Shown here: piece after piece, positions 35,608 to 44,534 of the stretch | Numbering within the stretch: position 1 is the stretch's first letter | How the letters are laid out: each line of letters starts with the position of its first letter | Source: Micromonospora sicca | GTDB taxonomy: Bacteria > Actinomycetota > Actinomycetes > Mycobacteriales > Micromonosporaceae | Assembly (NCBI RefSeq): GCF_003172935.1 | Contig: NZ_QGKS01000187.1 | Span: 55,433 to 119,432, forward strand | Length of the DNA: 64,000 nt | Direction of reading: 5' to 3' | The notes under the pieces: model-generated | Told to the model about the DNA's origin: nothing | Seen by the model: only the letters and a program-made list of their open reading frames with translations | The model's database searches: none | Program-made: the position numbers and the translations under genes

Positions 35608-38600
35608 CTACGGGGCGAGTTCCTTGCTGGCGCGGGCGGCGTTCGAGACCACGACGTCCTTCTCCGCGTCGGTGAAGACCCCCGCCGCGACGAACGCCTC
35701 GGCGGTGCGGGCGACGGCCGAGACGAACTGGCCGTGGCTGGCGAAGGGCGCCTGGTCCCACACCAGATCGAGGAAGGTCGGGCCGTCGTTACCGGGCGAC
35801 GTGATGCCCGTCACGGGGACGTCGTAGTTCGGCAGCCCGTCGTTCCGCTTGCGGTTCGGCACGCCCGTGTCGATGGACCCGAACACGATCGTCGGCTCGA
35901 CTCGGCGGAAGTACGACGAGACGGCCTGCGAATCGCTGATGTAGTACGGCCGCAGCGTGAAACCGTGCGTGGTGAAGAGCGGATCACCAGCGGCGGTCGT
36001 GCCCGCCTGCGTGATCGCCGCGCGGGCGTAGTTGCCGTCCCGCTTCAGGTACCGGTAGAGGGACAGCTCGCGGTAGCTGCCGCCCCCCGGATTGCCCAGG
36101 ATCTGCAGGACGACGGGACCCCAGAAGATCGCCTGGGTGTCGGGACGGTCCAGCGCCCGCTCGATCCGGATGCTGAACGGCATCCGGATGTCGACGGTGT
36201 CGCCGGGCGCCCAGGTCCGGCTCAACGTCAGGTAGCTGCCCGGCTTGGCGTCGACCTGGACGGGAGCGCCGTTGACCGAGACGGAGAAGCCCTTCTCCAC
36301 CCAGCCCGGTACGCGCACCTTGAGGTCGAGCGGGCCGCTGCCGTTCACGACCAGCTTGGTGCGGTCGCTGCGGGGGAAGCTCGTCTCCTGGGTGACGGTG
36401 AAGCCCTTCTCGGCCCAGGTCAGCGTCGACGGCACGAACAGGTTGACCCACAGGGCGCTGCCGTCGGCGGACTTGAAGTAGGTCGTGTCCTGGTACTTCG
36501 TGTGGTTTTCCAGGCCGGTCCCGCCGCAGCAGGTACCGGTGTTGCCGTAGCTGCGGCTGGCGCCCGGGGTCAACGGCTGGAAGTAGGTGACCTGCGGGTT
36601 GCTGACGCTGGAGGAGTCGACCCGCGAGCCGGCGATCTGGTTGAGCAGGCCCCGCTCGTAGTAGTCCATGTACGCCGGGTCGTGCTCGTGCAGGAAGAGG
36701 TTGCGCGCCAGCTTGCCCAAGTTGTACGCGCTACAGGTTTCCGCACCGCCCTGGGCGATCGCGTTCGCGATGTTGTCCCGGTTCTGGAACATCTCAATGT
36801 TGTTGTTGGAGCCGGGGAAGTTGCCGCCCGTACCGCCGTTCACGAACGAGCGGTGCGGGACGACCATCTTGAAGAAGTTCTTGGCGGCCTGGAAGTACTC
36901 GGAGTCCCCGCTGCGCTCGTAGACGCGCATGTATCCGACGAACTGCGGTACGTGCTGGTTGACGTGCAGCCGATCCGGGCGGCGTCGGCCAGGACGCGTC
37001 TGCGGCGTCGTTACCAGGATGTCGCGGTTTTCCACGCAGGCCTGGAACAGCGACTCCCGGTTGTCGAAGCACTTGGCGGTCTCCAGGTGCTTCGCGTCGC
37101 CGGTGAGCGCGTAGATCTCCGGGAACACCTCGTTCGCGCCCCCGGACTCGCCGCCGATGTAGAGATCCCACATGTAGTTCAGGTTGTCCCGGGTGATCGG
37201 ACCGGTGTACTTGGGGTGGTTCTTGTCCCCGACGGTCAGCGCGAGGTGCGCCCAGTTGGCCATCTTGACGACCACATCGAGCGCCTGCTGGTTGCCGGTG
37301 TGGTAGTAGGCGTCGAGCAGGCCGCGCATGATCTTGTGCTGGGTGTACCACGGGGCCCACGTGTTGGTGTCCTTGTTGCCGCCGTAGACCGCCCACCTCG
37401 GCGGGCCGAGGCGGAGCACCACGTCCTCCGGAAGGGCGCCCACGTAACCGGGGTGGGTGGGCACCCAGAGCTTCCCGGTGTCCTGCTTGACCACCACTCC
37501 GGCGTCGCGGCCGTTGGGCGAGGCGTCCTTGAGGACGGTGCCACCGTCCTCGTCGAACCGGTACCACGCGATCGTGCCGCCGCCGGTGCTACCGGCCGGC
37601 GAGTCGAGCAGCGACCGGACGTCCTGCTGGCTCAGCGCCCGGTCGAAGACGTGGAACTCGTCGATGGTCGCGTCCAGGAGCGGGTCGCCGTACTGCGACC
37701 GCCCGATCCACCGGTTGCCCGGGTTGCCCAGGTTGGCCGGGCCGAGGGTCATGTTGGAGTTCTTGCCGGCCTCCTCGCCGTTCACGTACAGCGTGCCGGT
37801 GTTCCGCGACAGCGTGACGGCCAGGTGCACCCACTGATTCGTCGGCAGCGCCGCGTTGCCGTTGATCTGCTGCTCCGCGCCGGAGCCGCCGACCGTGATG
37901 GCGAACCGCGGCACGTTGCCGGTGACGCCGGCGCGCGGGGTCAGGAACATGTTGACCGTGGTGTTCTGGCCGAAGTCGAACAGCCGGCTCCAGCTCTGGG
38001 CGGAGGCGAGGTTCACCCAGGTGGCGATGGTGAAGTCGCTGAGCTGGCTGATCGCTTCCTGCGGCAGGGTCACGTACTGCGCGGCGGTGGTGCCGTTCAG
38101 CCGGAGCCCGTTGCCGAACTTGCCCGGCACCCGGCCGATCTGCGGCTGCGGCGGCTGCTGCGGATCCCCGCCCGACCCGTCGTCCATCCGGGCGGTGATC
38201 GCGTCCTGGCACGCGGCGATCTCGCCGACCATCCAGTCGAGCTTGCCCTTGAAGATCGGCTCGCTCTGGTCGGCGTAGGCCTGTGCCAGAGCCGTCATGA
38301 AGTGGCCGGCCCAGTGGCCGCTGAGCAGCCCGCCGTCCTCCCAGCCGCCGGGGACAGCGACACCGGGCGGGTTCGGCCGACCCGCCTGATTGTTGAACAG
38401 CACGAGGAAGCGGCGCTCGTCGTACTGCCGGAGGAAGTTCTTCATCCGGTCGCGCTTCTCCTGGAGCAGGCCGTCGCCCAGCCGCACGTCGTGCAGCTGG
38501 AACGGCCGGACCGGGGCGGTACCGCCGGGCCCGGGCTCGGCCGGAATCGAGCTGAGCGCCGCCGGTGCGGCTGCTGTTTCGGCTTCCGGTGCTGCCTGGG

Positions 38601-38706
38601 CGGCCGTTGCCGGGAGCGCGGTGGTGGAGGCGACGGCAACCACACCGGCCGCCGACGCTTGAAGCAGTTGGCGCCGATTGACGGCGAGCTTCTCGGATTG
38701 GGCCAC
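35608..38706 (-). CDS. Tat-exported GH127 beta-L-arabinofuranosidase with LamG insert (2)
   Basis: 1032 residues, same plan as the gene downstream: Tat signal (NRRQLLQASAAGVVAVASTT), GH127 start at RPFQLHDVRLGDGLLQEKRDRM, LamG insert (about residues 195-370), zinc-Cys site in GAETCSAYNLGKLARN and GTCCGGTGLENHTKYQ, and a beta-sandwich end. The start is GTG 38706 with AAAGGA ten bases before it. Its promoter is probably the minus-strand TTGACG...CACACT at 39096-39068 with a LacI operator inside, giving a ~355-base leader. The two enzymes are clearly paralogous but differ throughout, so the duplication is not recent; they may differ in linkage or glycan preference. Confidence 0.9.
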   Translation of the reverse strand: MAQSEKLAVNRRQLLQASAAGVVAVASTTALPATAAQAAPEAETAAAPAALSSIPAEPGPGGTAPVRPFQLHDVRLGDGLLQEKRDRMKNFLRQYDERRFLVLFNNQAGRPNPPGVAVPGGWEDGGLLSGHWAGHFMTALAQAYADQSEPIFKGKLDWMVGEIAACQDAITARMDDGSGGDPQQPPQPQIGRVPGKFGNGLRLNGTTAAQYVTLPQEAISQLSDFTIATWVNLASAQSWSRLFDFGQNTTVNMFLTPRAGVTGNVPRFAITVGGSGAEQQINGNAALPTNQWVHLAVTLSRNTGTLYVNGEEAGKNSNMTLGPANLGNPGNRWIGRSQYGDPLLDATIDEFHVFDRALSQQDVRSLLDSPAGSTGGGTIAWYRFDEDGGTVLKDASPNGRDAGVVVKQDTGKLWVPTHPGYVGALPEDVVLRLGPPRWAVYGGNKDTNTWAPWYTQHKIMRGLLDAYYHTGNQQALDVVVKMANWAHLALTVGDKNHPKYTGPITRDNLNYMWDLYIGGESGGANEVFPEIYALTGDAKHLETAKCFDNRESLFQACVENRDILVTTPQTRPGRRRPDRLHVNQHVPQFVGYMRVYERSGDSEYFQAAKNFFKMVVPHRSFVNGGTGGNFPGSNNNIEMFQNRDNIANAIAQGGAETCSAYNLGKLARNLFLHEHDPAYMDYYERGLLNQIAGSRVDSSSVSNPQVTYFQPLTPGASRSYGNTGTCCGGTGLENHTKYQDTTYFKSADGSALWVNLFVPSTLTWAEKGFTVTQETSFPRSDRTKLVVNGSGPLDLKVRVPGWVEKGFSVSVNGAPVQVDAKPGSYLTLSRTWAPGDTVDIRMPFSIRIERALDRPDTQAIFWGPVVLQILGNPGGGSYRELSLYRYLKRDGNYARAAITQAGTTAAGDPLFTTHGFTLRPYYISDSQAVSSYFRRVEPTIVFGSIDTGVPNRKRNDGLPNYDVPVTGITSPGNDGPTFLDLVWDQAPFASHGQFVSAVARTAEAFVAAGVFTDAEKDVVVSNAARASKELAP

Positions 38707-39067
38707 TTTGGATTAGTCCTTTCACGTGGATATCTGCGCCAGGTGCCTGGCCAGACGGCTGATCGACGTATCCGGATCGGGGGATGAGCGAGCCGCGCTC
38801 GCCGCGTCGGACGGCCGCATCGTGCTCATGCGGGTCCGGTAAGGAGGGCCGGCTCATGGGACCGCTGCCGGCACCTCGCTGCACCTGCCGCCCGTCGGCG
38901 CCTCTGCCGTTCCTGCTTGTCGACCGGCACGGCGCTCGTCGCCCGGGACGTCAGACACCACATCGACAACCCTCCATATACTGTCGGGCTTGCGCATGCA
39001 GACCGGCCTTGGCGGGGGTGCCGGAGCGCCCCGTACGCCGCAGGTAACCGGCTGAGCTGATGCGAGG
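38707..39067. other. Long leader region before the second GH127 gene
   Basis: 361 bases that would be transcribed as the 5' leader of the minus-strand GH127 if the promoter at 39068-39096 is used. No gene, operator or recognised riboswitch could be identified; short open frames are on both strands without supporting features. Confidence 0.4.
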
Positions 39068-39096
39068 AGTGTGAGCGTTAACAGAGCCGTCGTCAA
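39068..39096 (-). promoter_or_regulatory. Minus-strand promoter with LacI-type operator, before GH127
   Basis: On the minus strand TTGACG (39096-39091), 17-base spacer and CACACT (39073-39068). The operator TGTGAGCGTTAACA (39070-39083) fills most of the spacer and the -10. The same arrangement, TTGACA, 18 bases, CACACT with an operator, stands before the arabinose transporter operon at 55478-55507. Confidence 0.6.
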
Positions 39097-39122
39097 TGCC
39101 TACGTACAAGTAGGTCCGGGGT

Positions 39123-39161
39123 TTGACACTTCTCGGAAACGTAAATATGTTAGCGCTCACC
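39123..39161 (+). promoter_or_regulatory. Plus-strand promoter with LacI-type operator, before the P450 gene
   Basis: TTGACA (39123-39128), 17-base spacer and TATGTT (39146-39151), a strong sigma-70-type pair. The operator TGTTAGCGCTCACC (39148-39161) overlaps the -10. The expected leader to GTG 39296 is about 140 bases. An equivalent promoter/operator, with the same TTGACA and TATGTT, precedes the arabinanase series at 55558. Confidence 0.7.
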
Positions 39162-39295
39162 TGTGCGCCGAGCCCCGCTTCGCGGGCTGCCCTTGCCGCG
39201 CCTACTCGGCGGCGGCTCGGCCGGGTCGGCATGCCCGACGGGGCGGCCAGGCCAGCGCCCGTGACAGGGGCCAACGTCCTGATGGAGGAGTCGGA

Positions 39296-40486
39296 GTGAC
39301 GGCCACATTCGACTTGTCCGAGTTGTGGGACCCGGCGGTCCGCCGAAATCCACACGAGTTCTACGACCGGGTACGAGACACCGGGCGGCCCGTCCTCCAG
39401 ATCGATCCCGCGGGTAACCGGTTCTGGGTGGTGGCCGGATACGCCGACGTCCTGACCGGACTGCGCCACCCGGCGATCGGGCACGAGGTCCACCGCCACT
39501 GCCCGGATATGCAGCAGCAGGCTCAGCATCACCTGCCAGAGGTGGCGAGAATCGAGGCCCGCCAGCTCATCAGCCTCGATCCGCCGGACCACACCCGGCT
39601 GCGGGGGCTGGTCAGCGGCGGCTTCACGGCCCGCGCAGTGGCCCGGTTGGAACCGTGGATCGGCGACCTCGCGGACCGCTTGGTCGCGGAGGCGCGCCGG
39701 TGGGGACGCATCGACGGGGTGACGCACCTTGCCGACCCCGTGCCGGTCAACGTCATCGCGGAGCTGGTCGGCATTCCGGAGCCCGACCGGCCGCGCTTCC
39801 GCGCCTGGTCGGCCGCGATCGTGTCGGCCGGCCCGGACGGCCCGGAGGCCACCCTCGAATTCGCGGCGTACCTCGATGAGCTGGCGGCCCGGCGCCGAGC
39901 GGTCCCGGAAGACGACCTGATCTCCGAACTGGTGGCCCGGGCGGACCAGGATGAGCAGCTCGACCGCGACGAGCTGGTGGCCCTGGTGCAACTGCTGCTC
40001 ATCGCGGGCCAGGAGACCACCGTCGACCTGATCGTCAACGGCATCCGCCTCCTGCTCACCCACCCCGAGCAGTGGCAGGCGGTACGGGAGGATCCGTCGC
40101 TGTCGGCTGCGGTGGTCGAGGAGACCCTCCGGTTCCGGGGACCGGTCGAGATCGTGCCGCCACGGTTCGCCTTCCAGGACATCGAGCTCGGCGGTGGACG
40201 TATCCCGGCGTTCGATCGGGTCGGATTGTCGTTGTGGGGAGCCAACCGCGATCCCGCGGTGTTCGACCGGCCGCACGCATTCGACATCCACCGCTCCGAC
40301 GTTCGCCGGCACATCGCCTTCGGCTACGGGATCCACTTCTGCCTGGGCGCCCATCTGGCCCGGCTGGAGAGCCGGATCATGTTCGAACGGATCGCCCGGC
40401 AGCTCCCCGGTCCTCGGCTCGCGGCCGACCCCGACGAGCTCGACTCCTTCCGGCTGCACCAGAACGGGTTACCGCTTCAGGTCTGA
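39296..40486 (+). CDS. Cytochrome P450 monooxygenase
   Basis: 396 residues, soluble bacterial class. Landmarks in order: I-helix LIAGQETTVDLIVNG (about residue 240), K-helix EETLRF (ExxR, about 280), the PERF-region equivalent and the haem loop FGYGIHFCLGAHLARLE with Cys349 as iron ligand. GTG 39296 is used because GGAGGAG lies five bases upstream and the conserved N-terminus begins there. The enzyme needs a ferredoxin and reductase, and neither is coded nearby. The substrate is unknown. It stands alone between arabinose-degrading genes, behind a promoter with an arabinose-type LacI operator, which is unexpected for a P450 and may point to a sugar-linked or aromatic substrate from plant walls. 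Confidence 0.93.
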   Translation: MTATFDLSELWDPAVRRNPHEFYDRVRDTGRPVLQIDPAGNRFWVVAGYADVLTGLRHPAIGHEVHRHCPDMQQQAQHHLPEVARIEARQLISLDPPDHTRLRGLVSGGFTARAVARLEPWIGDLADRLVAEARRWGRIDGVTHLADPVPVNVIAELVGIPEPDRPRFRAWSAAIVSAGPDGPEATLEFAAYLDELAARRRAVPEDDLISELVARADQDEQLDRDELVALVQLLLIAGQETTVDLIVNGIRLLLTHPEQWQAVREDPSLSAAVVEETLRFRGPVEIVPPRFAFQDIELGGGRIPAFDRVGLSLWGANRDPAVFDRPHAFDIHRSDVRRHIAFGYGIHFCLGAHLARLESRIMFERIARQLPGPRLAADPDELDSFRLHQNGLPLQV

Positions 40487-40625
40487 CGTCGCCCGAAGTC
40501 GGCGAGCGATCGCCGGCAGCGATGGCCGGTGGACTCCGGCGCCGCTGACGTCGTTACGTCCCACTCGGTCGGTCGGGTTGATTGACATTGATGTGTCATC
40601 GATGTTTCAATGGATTGGCCCGAGA

Positions 40626-40639
40626 TGTTAACGCTAACA
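40626..40639. promoter_or_regulatory. LacI-type operator TGTTAACGCTAACA
   Basis: Identical to the operator at 9667. Lies 140 bases after the P450 and about 530 bases before GH54, on which it most likely acts. Confidence 0.75.
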
Positions 40640-40738
40640 TGGCCGTCGATGACGAGCCTGCCTTGTCAATCACCCTTGAACTATCGGGGCTTCCACCTTA
40701 TGCGCGGATTTTCGGCCGGGGGCGGCGTCGATGAATCT

Positions 40739-40752
40739 TGTTAGCGCTAACA
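40739..40752. promoter_or_regulatory. LacI-type operator TGTTAGCGCTAACA
   Basis: A perfect 14-bp palindrome, and the most symmetric site of the set. About 420 bases before the GH54 start. Confidence 0.8.
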
Positions 40753-41169
40753 CGATTCTGAACGGCTAGCTGCACAAGGGAGAGTGGTCCCGGTGATCGG
40801 ACTGAGGCGCGCTCGAAGTCGCCGAGCCAGCCCGGGGGCAATCGGGAAGTGGCGCGCCCCGCAGGCACCATCACCAACGCCGGGCGGTATGGGGCGGACA
40901 CGAGGGCCTCCGCCGGCGCAGACGCGCAACTGCACGGCGTCGGCAGATTGTCCCCTCCCGACGCCGCCAGCTCACGGTCCTCCAGCGAGCGATCCGCGGT
41001 TTCAGCCCGATTGACCACACCTCTCGTGGTCAGAACTGCCAGGCCCGGTCACGGCGCTCGGCGCTCGCCGGATCAGCGACACCCGTGTCGCGCAGAGTTC
41101 CCCCTATTCGTCACGGCAAACCTAACCAATTCGGCTCGGTCAGCAGACGAACGATCGGAGCACATGCAC

Positions 41170-44100
41170 ATGTTCAGATCCCCCACTCGCCGCGTACGCG
41201 GCCGGACCCTCGCCTCTCGCGCGGCGATTGCGCTGACCATGATTGGCGCCACGTTCGCGGTGGCACCGTCAGCGCAGGCGGCACAACCGGAGCCCCCGGC
41301 CAGACCGCAGGGGCCATGTGACATCTACGCCGCGGGCGGCACCCCCTGCGTAGCCGCCCACAGCACCACACGGGCCATGTACGCCTCCTACGACGGCCCG
41401 CTTTACCAGGTCCGGCGCCTGTCGGACGACGCGGTCAAGGACATTGGCATCGTCCAACCCGTTGCTCGGCCGTTCCCGGATGCGGGCGGATACGCCGACG
41501 CCGCCGCGCAGGACCAGTTCTGTGCCGACACGACATGCTTCATCACGAAGCTCTACGACCAGTCGCCCATGCACAACGACCTCACCCAGGCGCCCCGCGG
41601 CGGATTCAGCGGCCCGGCCATGGGTGGCTTCAACAACCTGCCGATCGCGGACATGGCGCCGATCACTATCGGTGGGCACAAGGCATACGGCATCTTCATC
41701 GAGCCCGGCATGGGCCTCCGCAACAACGACACCAAGGGCGTCGCGGTCGACGACCAGCCCGAGGGACAGTACTGGGTCATCAACGGCCACCACTACAACA
41801 ACGGCTGCTGTTACGACTACGGCAACGCCGAGATCGACAGCCGTGACGACGGCAACGGCACGATGGAAACCACGTACTACGGCAACGCCACCGCCTGGTA
41901 CCGCGGGAGCGGGCCCGGTCCGTGGATCATGACCGACCAGGAGAACAACCTGGTTGGTTGTGTCAACCCCGGTAGTACGTCCAAGCTCTGCTCGGACCTG
42001 CCGAGCATCAACTGGCGGTTCGTGACCGCGATGGCCAAGGGCGAGCCGCACCACTGGGCCTCCCTGGGCGGCGACGCGCAGCAGGGTTCCCTGTCGACCA
42101 TGTTCGACGGGCCACGCATCGACTCCAGCTACGACCCGATGCGCAAGCAGGGGGCCATCCTCCTGGGCAACGGTGGCGACAACAGCGTGGGTTCGCAGGG
42201 CACCTTCTACGAGGGCGCCATGACGACCGGGTACCCGTCGGACGCCGTTGACCAGCAGATTCAGGCCAACGTCGTGGCGACCAAGTACGACGTGCAGCGG
42301 CTGAGCATCGCGCCGGCGTCGGCAGTTGCGACTCCGCCCGGTCTCCAGACGTTCGTCCCGGGGTCCTCGCAGGACACCACCGTGACGTTCACCAACACCA
42401 CGGGGTCCCCCGCGGTGGGCGTGAAGCTGAGCATTTCCCTGCCCAACAAGCAGTGGACGTCCGTCGTCCCGGGCACCACCGACACGTCGGTGACGTTCGA
42501 GGATCCGGTTGCCCCGGGCGCGACCGTGAGCGCGACCTTCAAGGTCACCTCGGGACCGGCGCCCTTCAACGGCGACCTGATCGGCAAGGCTTGGTGGACG
42601 AACCCGACGAAGGGTGGGAGGCAGTTCGAGACGACGGCCGAGAAGGTGCGGAACGTCAGCCCGATCAAGATCAATGAATTCCGTACGGGCAGCAATGGCA
42701 ACTCGACCAACGCCTTCATCGAGCTCTACAACGCCGGCGCCACCGACGTCGACATCTCCAACTGGACCCTGACCGAGCACCCGACCCAGCAGGCCACCTT
42801 CTCCACGGTGACCGTGCCGGCCGGAACGACGCTCGCGAGCCACAGCTTCTACGTGCTCGGCCTGGCCAACTCCGGACTGGCGGCCCCCGCCGCCGCCGGC
42901 GACGCCACCATCAATGTCAGAAGCACGACCGGGCTGGCGGCAGGCCGTCAGATCGCCATCGACACCGGCTCCAGCGTGGAAAATCGGACGATCGTCAGCG
43001 TCGGAACGGCGGCCACCGCCAGTACGACCCTGTGGCAGCCCGTCCCCGACGGGCCGGTCATCACGGTCCCCGCGGGCTCGACCAACGTGCCTGTCACGAG
43101 CACGACCGGCTTCACGGTCGGCCAGAAGATCGGCCTCGGCTACGGCGCTGACCACGAGGTGGCCACGGTCACCGCGGTCGGCAGGCCGGGCACGCAAGGG
43201 CGCCTGTCGGCGGCCGCGCGCGCGGGTGCCACCAACATCAAGATGTCGTCCACCGCCAACATCTCGGTGGGTGACAAGATCAGGTTGGACATCGACAGCC
43301 CCGGCCACGGGATCGACAACGTCACGGTCACCGCGGTCGGCACCTCCGGCGCGAACGGCACGGGCATCACCATCGCCGCCCCGCTGCAGTTCGACCACGC
43401 GTCCAACCTCCCCTACAGCGTGTGGGGGACCGGGGTCAGCTTCACGCCGGCGACCCGCTTCCCGCACTCGAGCAACGAGCCGGTGCAGGCACTGGGCAGC
43501 GGGGTCACCCTCGACAAGCCCCTCGACAACGGCCACGCCGTCAACACGCCAGTGCGTGACACCGCAGTCACGAACGCCGGCTACCAGGGCACGACGGCAC
43601 CGAACCAATGGTTCGGGGGCCCCGCCCTCGCCACCGCCGGCAACATGGTCCTGCGTGACGCCCAGGACCTGGTAGTTGACAGCCTCAACTACGGAACCAT
43701 GGTCGACCCGTGGACCGCCGAAGGCTACCAAGCGACCTCTGGGGCGGGGCAGAGCGGCTGCCGAGTGACCAACCCGGGCACTACGGGTGCTAACGGGCGA
43801 AGCGCTGCCCGCTTCCCTGACGGCAACGACACCGACAGCAACTGCGGAGACTTCCAGACCGCGAGCGGGCCCACGCCCGGGGCGTCCAACGACGTCAGCT
43901 TCACCCTCTCCCCGGGTCCCCGCGTCTCGCTGCAGACGACGACGCCCAGTGGCTCATCAAACTACATGCAGCACAGCTCCACTACCACCAGCGTGGTCAC
44001 CGCCGCGGTGACGGCGGCCAGTTCGACCGCCGACAAGCAGAACGCGACCTTCGTGAAGGCGGCCGGCCTGGCCAACCCGAACTGCTTCTCGTTCGAGGCG

Positions 44101-44388
44101 GTCAACCGGCCCGGAAACTACCTGCGGCACCAGGGTTTCGTGGTCTCCCTTCAGCCCGACGACGGCAGCACGCTGTTCTCCCAGGACGCCACCTTCTGCC
44201 AGGTGGCCGGTAACAGCGGTCAGGGCGTGTCGTTCCAATCGGTGAACTACTCGACGCGGTACCTCCGCGCCTACAACGGCGGCGTGTACCTCGCCGGCCC
44301 GCCCGGCACCAACGAGTGGGACACCAGCGTGTCGTATGCCGACGACACGAGCTGGCTGGCCGCCTCGCCGTGGGCCCCGGCACCGTGA
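41170..44388 (+). CDS. Secreted GH54 alpha-L-arabinofuranosidase with lamin-tail-like and CBM42 domains
   Basis: 1072 residues. After the signal peptide (about 1-36) comes a GH54 catalytic domain (about 43-375) recognised by GPCDIYAAGGTPCVAAHSTTRA, ITKLYDQSPMHNDLT, CCYDYGNAE and GGDNSVGSQGTFYEG. E221 in YGNAE corresponds to the nucleophile of fungal AkAbf54; the acid/base Asp was not assigned. Next are a NEW3-like sandwich (about 390-495), a lamin-tail domain (from INEFRTG, about 497) interrupted by three ~40-residue repeats, and a C-terminal CBM42/AbfB beta-trefoil (about 915-1072) that binds arabinofuranose side chains. ATG 41170 is nine bases after GGAG; ATG 41164 is closer and less likely. 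Removes alpha-arabinofuranosyl branches outside the cell. Confidence 0.9.
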   Translation: MFRSPTRRVRGRTLASRAAIALTMIGATFAVAPSAQAAQPEPPARPQGPCDIYAAGGTPCVAAHSTTRAMYASYDGPLYQVRRLSDDAVKDIGIVQPVARPFPDAGGYADAAAQDQFCADTTCFITKLYDQSPMHNDLTQAPRGGFSGPAMGGFNNLPIADMAPITIGGHKAYGIFIEPGMGLRNNDTKGVAVDDQPEGQYWVINGHHYNNGCCYDYGNAEIDSRDDGNGTMETTYYGNATAWYRGSGPGPWIMTDQENNLVGCVNPGSTSKLCSDLPSINWRFVTAMAKGEPHHWASLGGDAQQGSLSTMFDGPRIDSSYDPMRKQGAILLGNGGDNSVGSQGTFYEGAMTTGYPSDAVDQQIQANVVATKYDVQRLSIAPASAVATPPGLQTFVPGSSQDTTVTFTNTTGSPAVGVKLSISLPNKQWTSVVPGTTDTSVTFEDPVAPGATVSATFKVTSGPAPFNGDLIGKAWWTNPTKGGRQFETTAEKVRNVSPIKINEFRTGSNGNSTNAFIELYNAGATDVDISNWTLTEHPTQQATFSTVTVPAGTTLASHSFYVLGLANSGLAAPAAAGDATINVRSTTGLAAGRQIAIDTGSSVENRTIVSVGTAATASTTLWQPVPDGPVITVPAGSTNVPVTSTTGFTVGQKIGLGYGADHEVATVTAVGRPGTQGRLSAAARAGATNIKMSSTANISVGDKIRLDIDSPGHGIDNVTVTAVGTSGANGTGITIAAPLQFDHASNLPYSVWGTGVSFTPATRFPHSSNEPVQALGSGVTLDKPLDNGHAVNTPVRDTAVTNAGYQGTTAPNQWFGGPALATAGNMVLRDAQDLVVDSLNYGTMVDPWTAEGYQATSGAGQSGCRVTNPGTTGANGRSAARFPDGNDTDSNCGDFQTASGPTPGASNDVSFTLSPGPRVSLQTTTPSGSSNYMQHSSTTTSVVTAAVTAASSTADKQNATFVKAAGLANPNCFSFEAVNRPGNYLRHQGFVVSLQPDDGSTLFSQDATFCQVAGNSGQGVSFQSVNYSTRYLRAYNGGVYLAGPPGTNEWDTSVSYADDTSWLAASPWAPAP

Positions 44389-44425
44389 CGCACCGACGGC
44401 GCAACTGAACCCAGTCAACACCGAC

Positions 44426-44465
44426 CACTTCCGGTGCCCACCCTCGACGGTGGGCACCGGAAGTG
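44426..44465. terminator. Bidirectional hairpin terminator
   Basis: Perfect 17-bp stem (44426-44442 with 44449-44465) with a 6-base loop, between the convergent GH54 and galM genes. The arms are long and nearly symmetric, followed by TTCG. Confidence 0.85.
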
Positions 44466-44534
44466 TTCGCTGCGTCCCGATCCAGGTCCTGGTCCTTGTG
44501 GGGACGGCCGTGCGGCGAGTCGGGGCCGCCGCCC

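Larger units (their letters stand above)
40487..41169. other. Intergenic region with two LacI-type operators
   Basis: 683 bases between the P450 and GH54 genes. It contains the operators at 40626 and 40739, 113 bases apart (about eleven helix turns, suitable for looping), and a TTGACA at 40582 without a clear -10 partner. From 40760 to 41150 no gene or signal was identified; the GH54 leader may start in this stretch. Confidence 0.5.

Noticed and set aside
38854..39096. Small minus-strand frame before the GH127 gene as a leader peptide or secreted peptide
   Set aside because: No ribosome site, no conserved feature, and it overlaps the predicted promoter.
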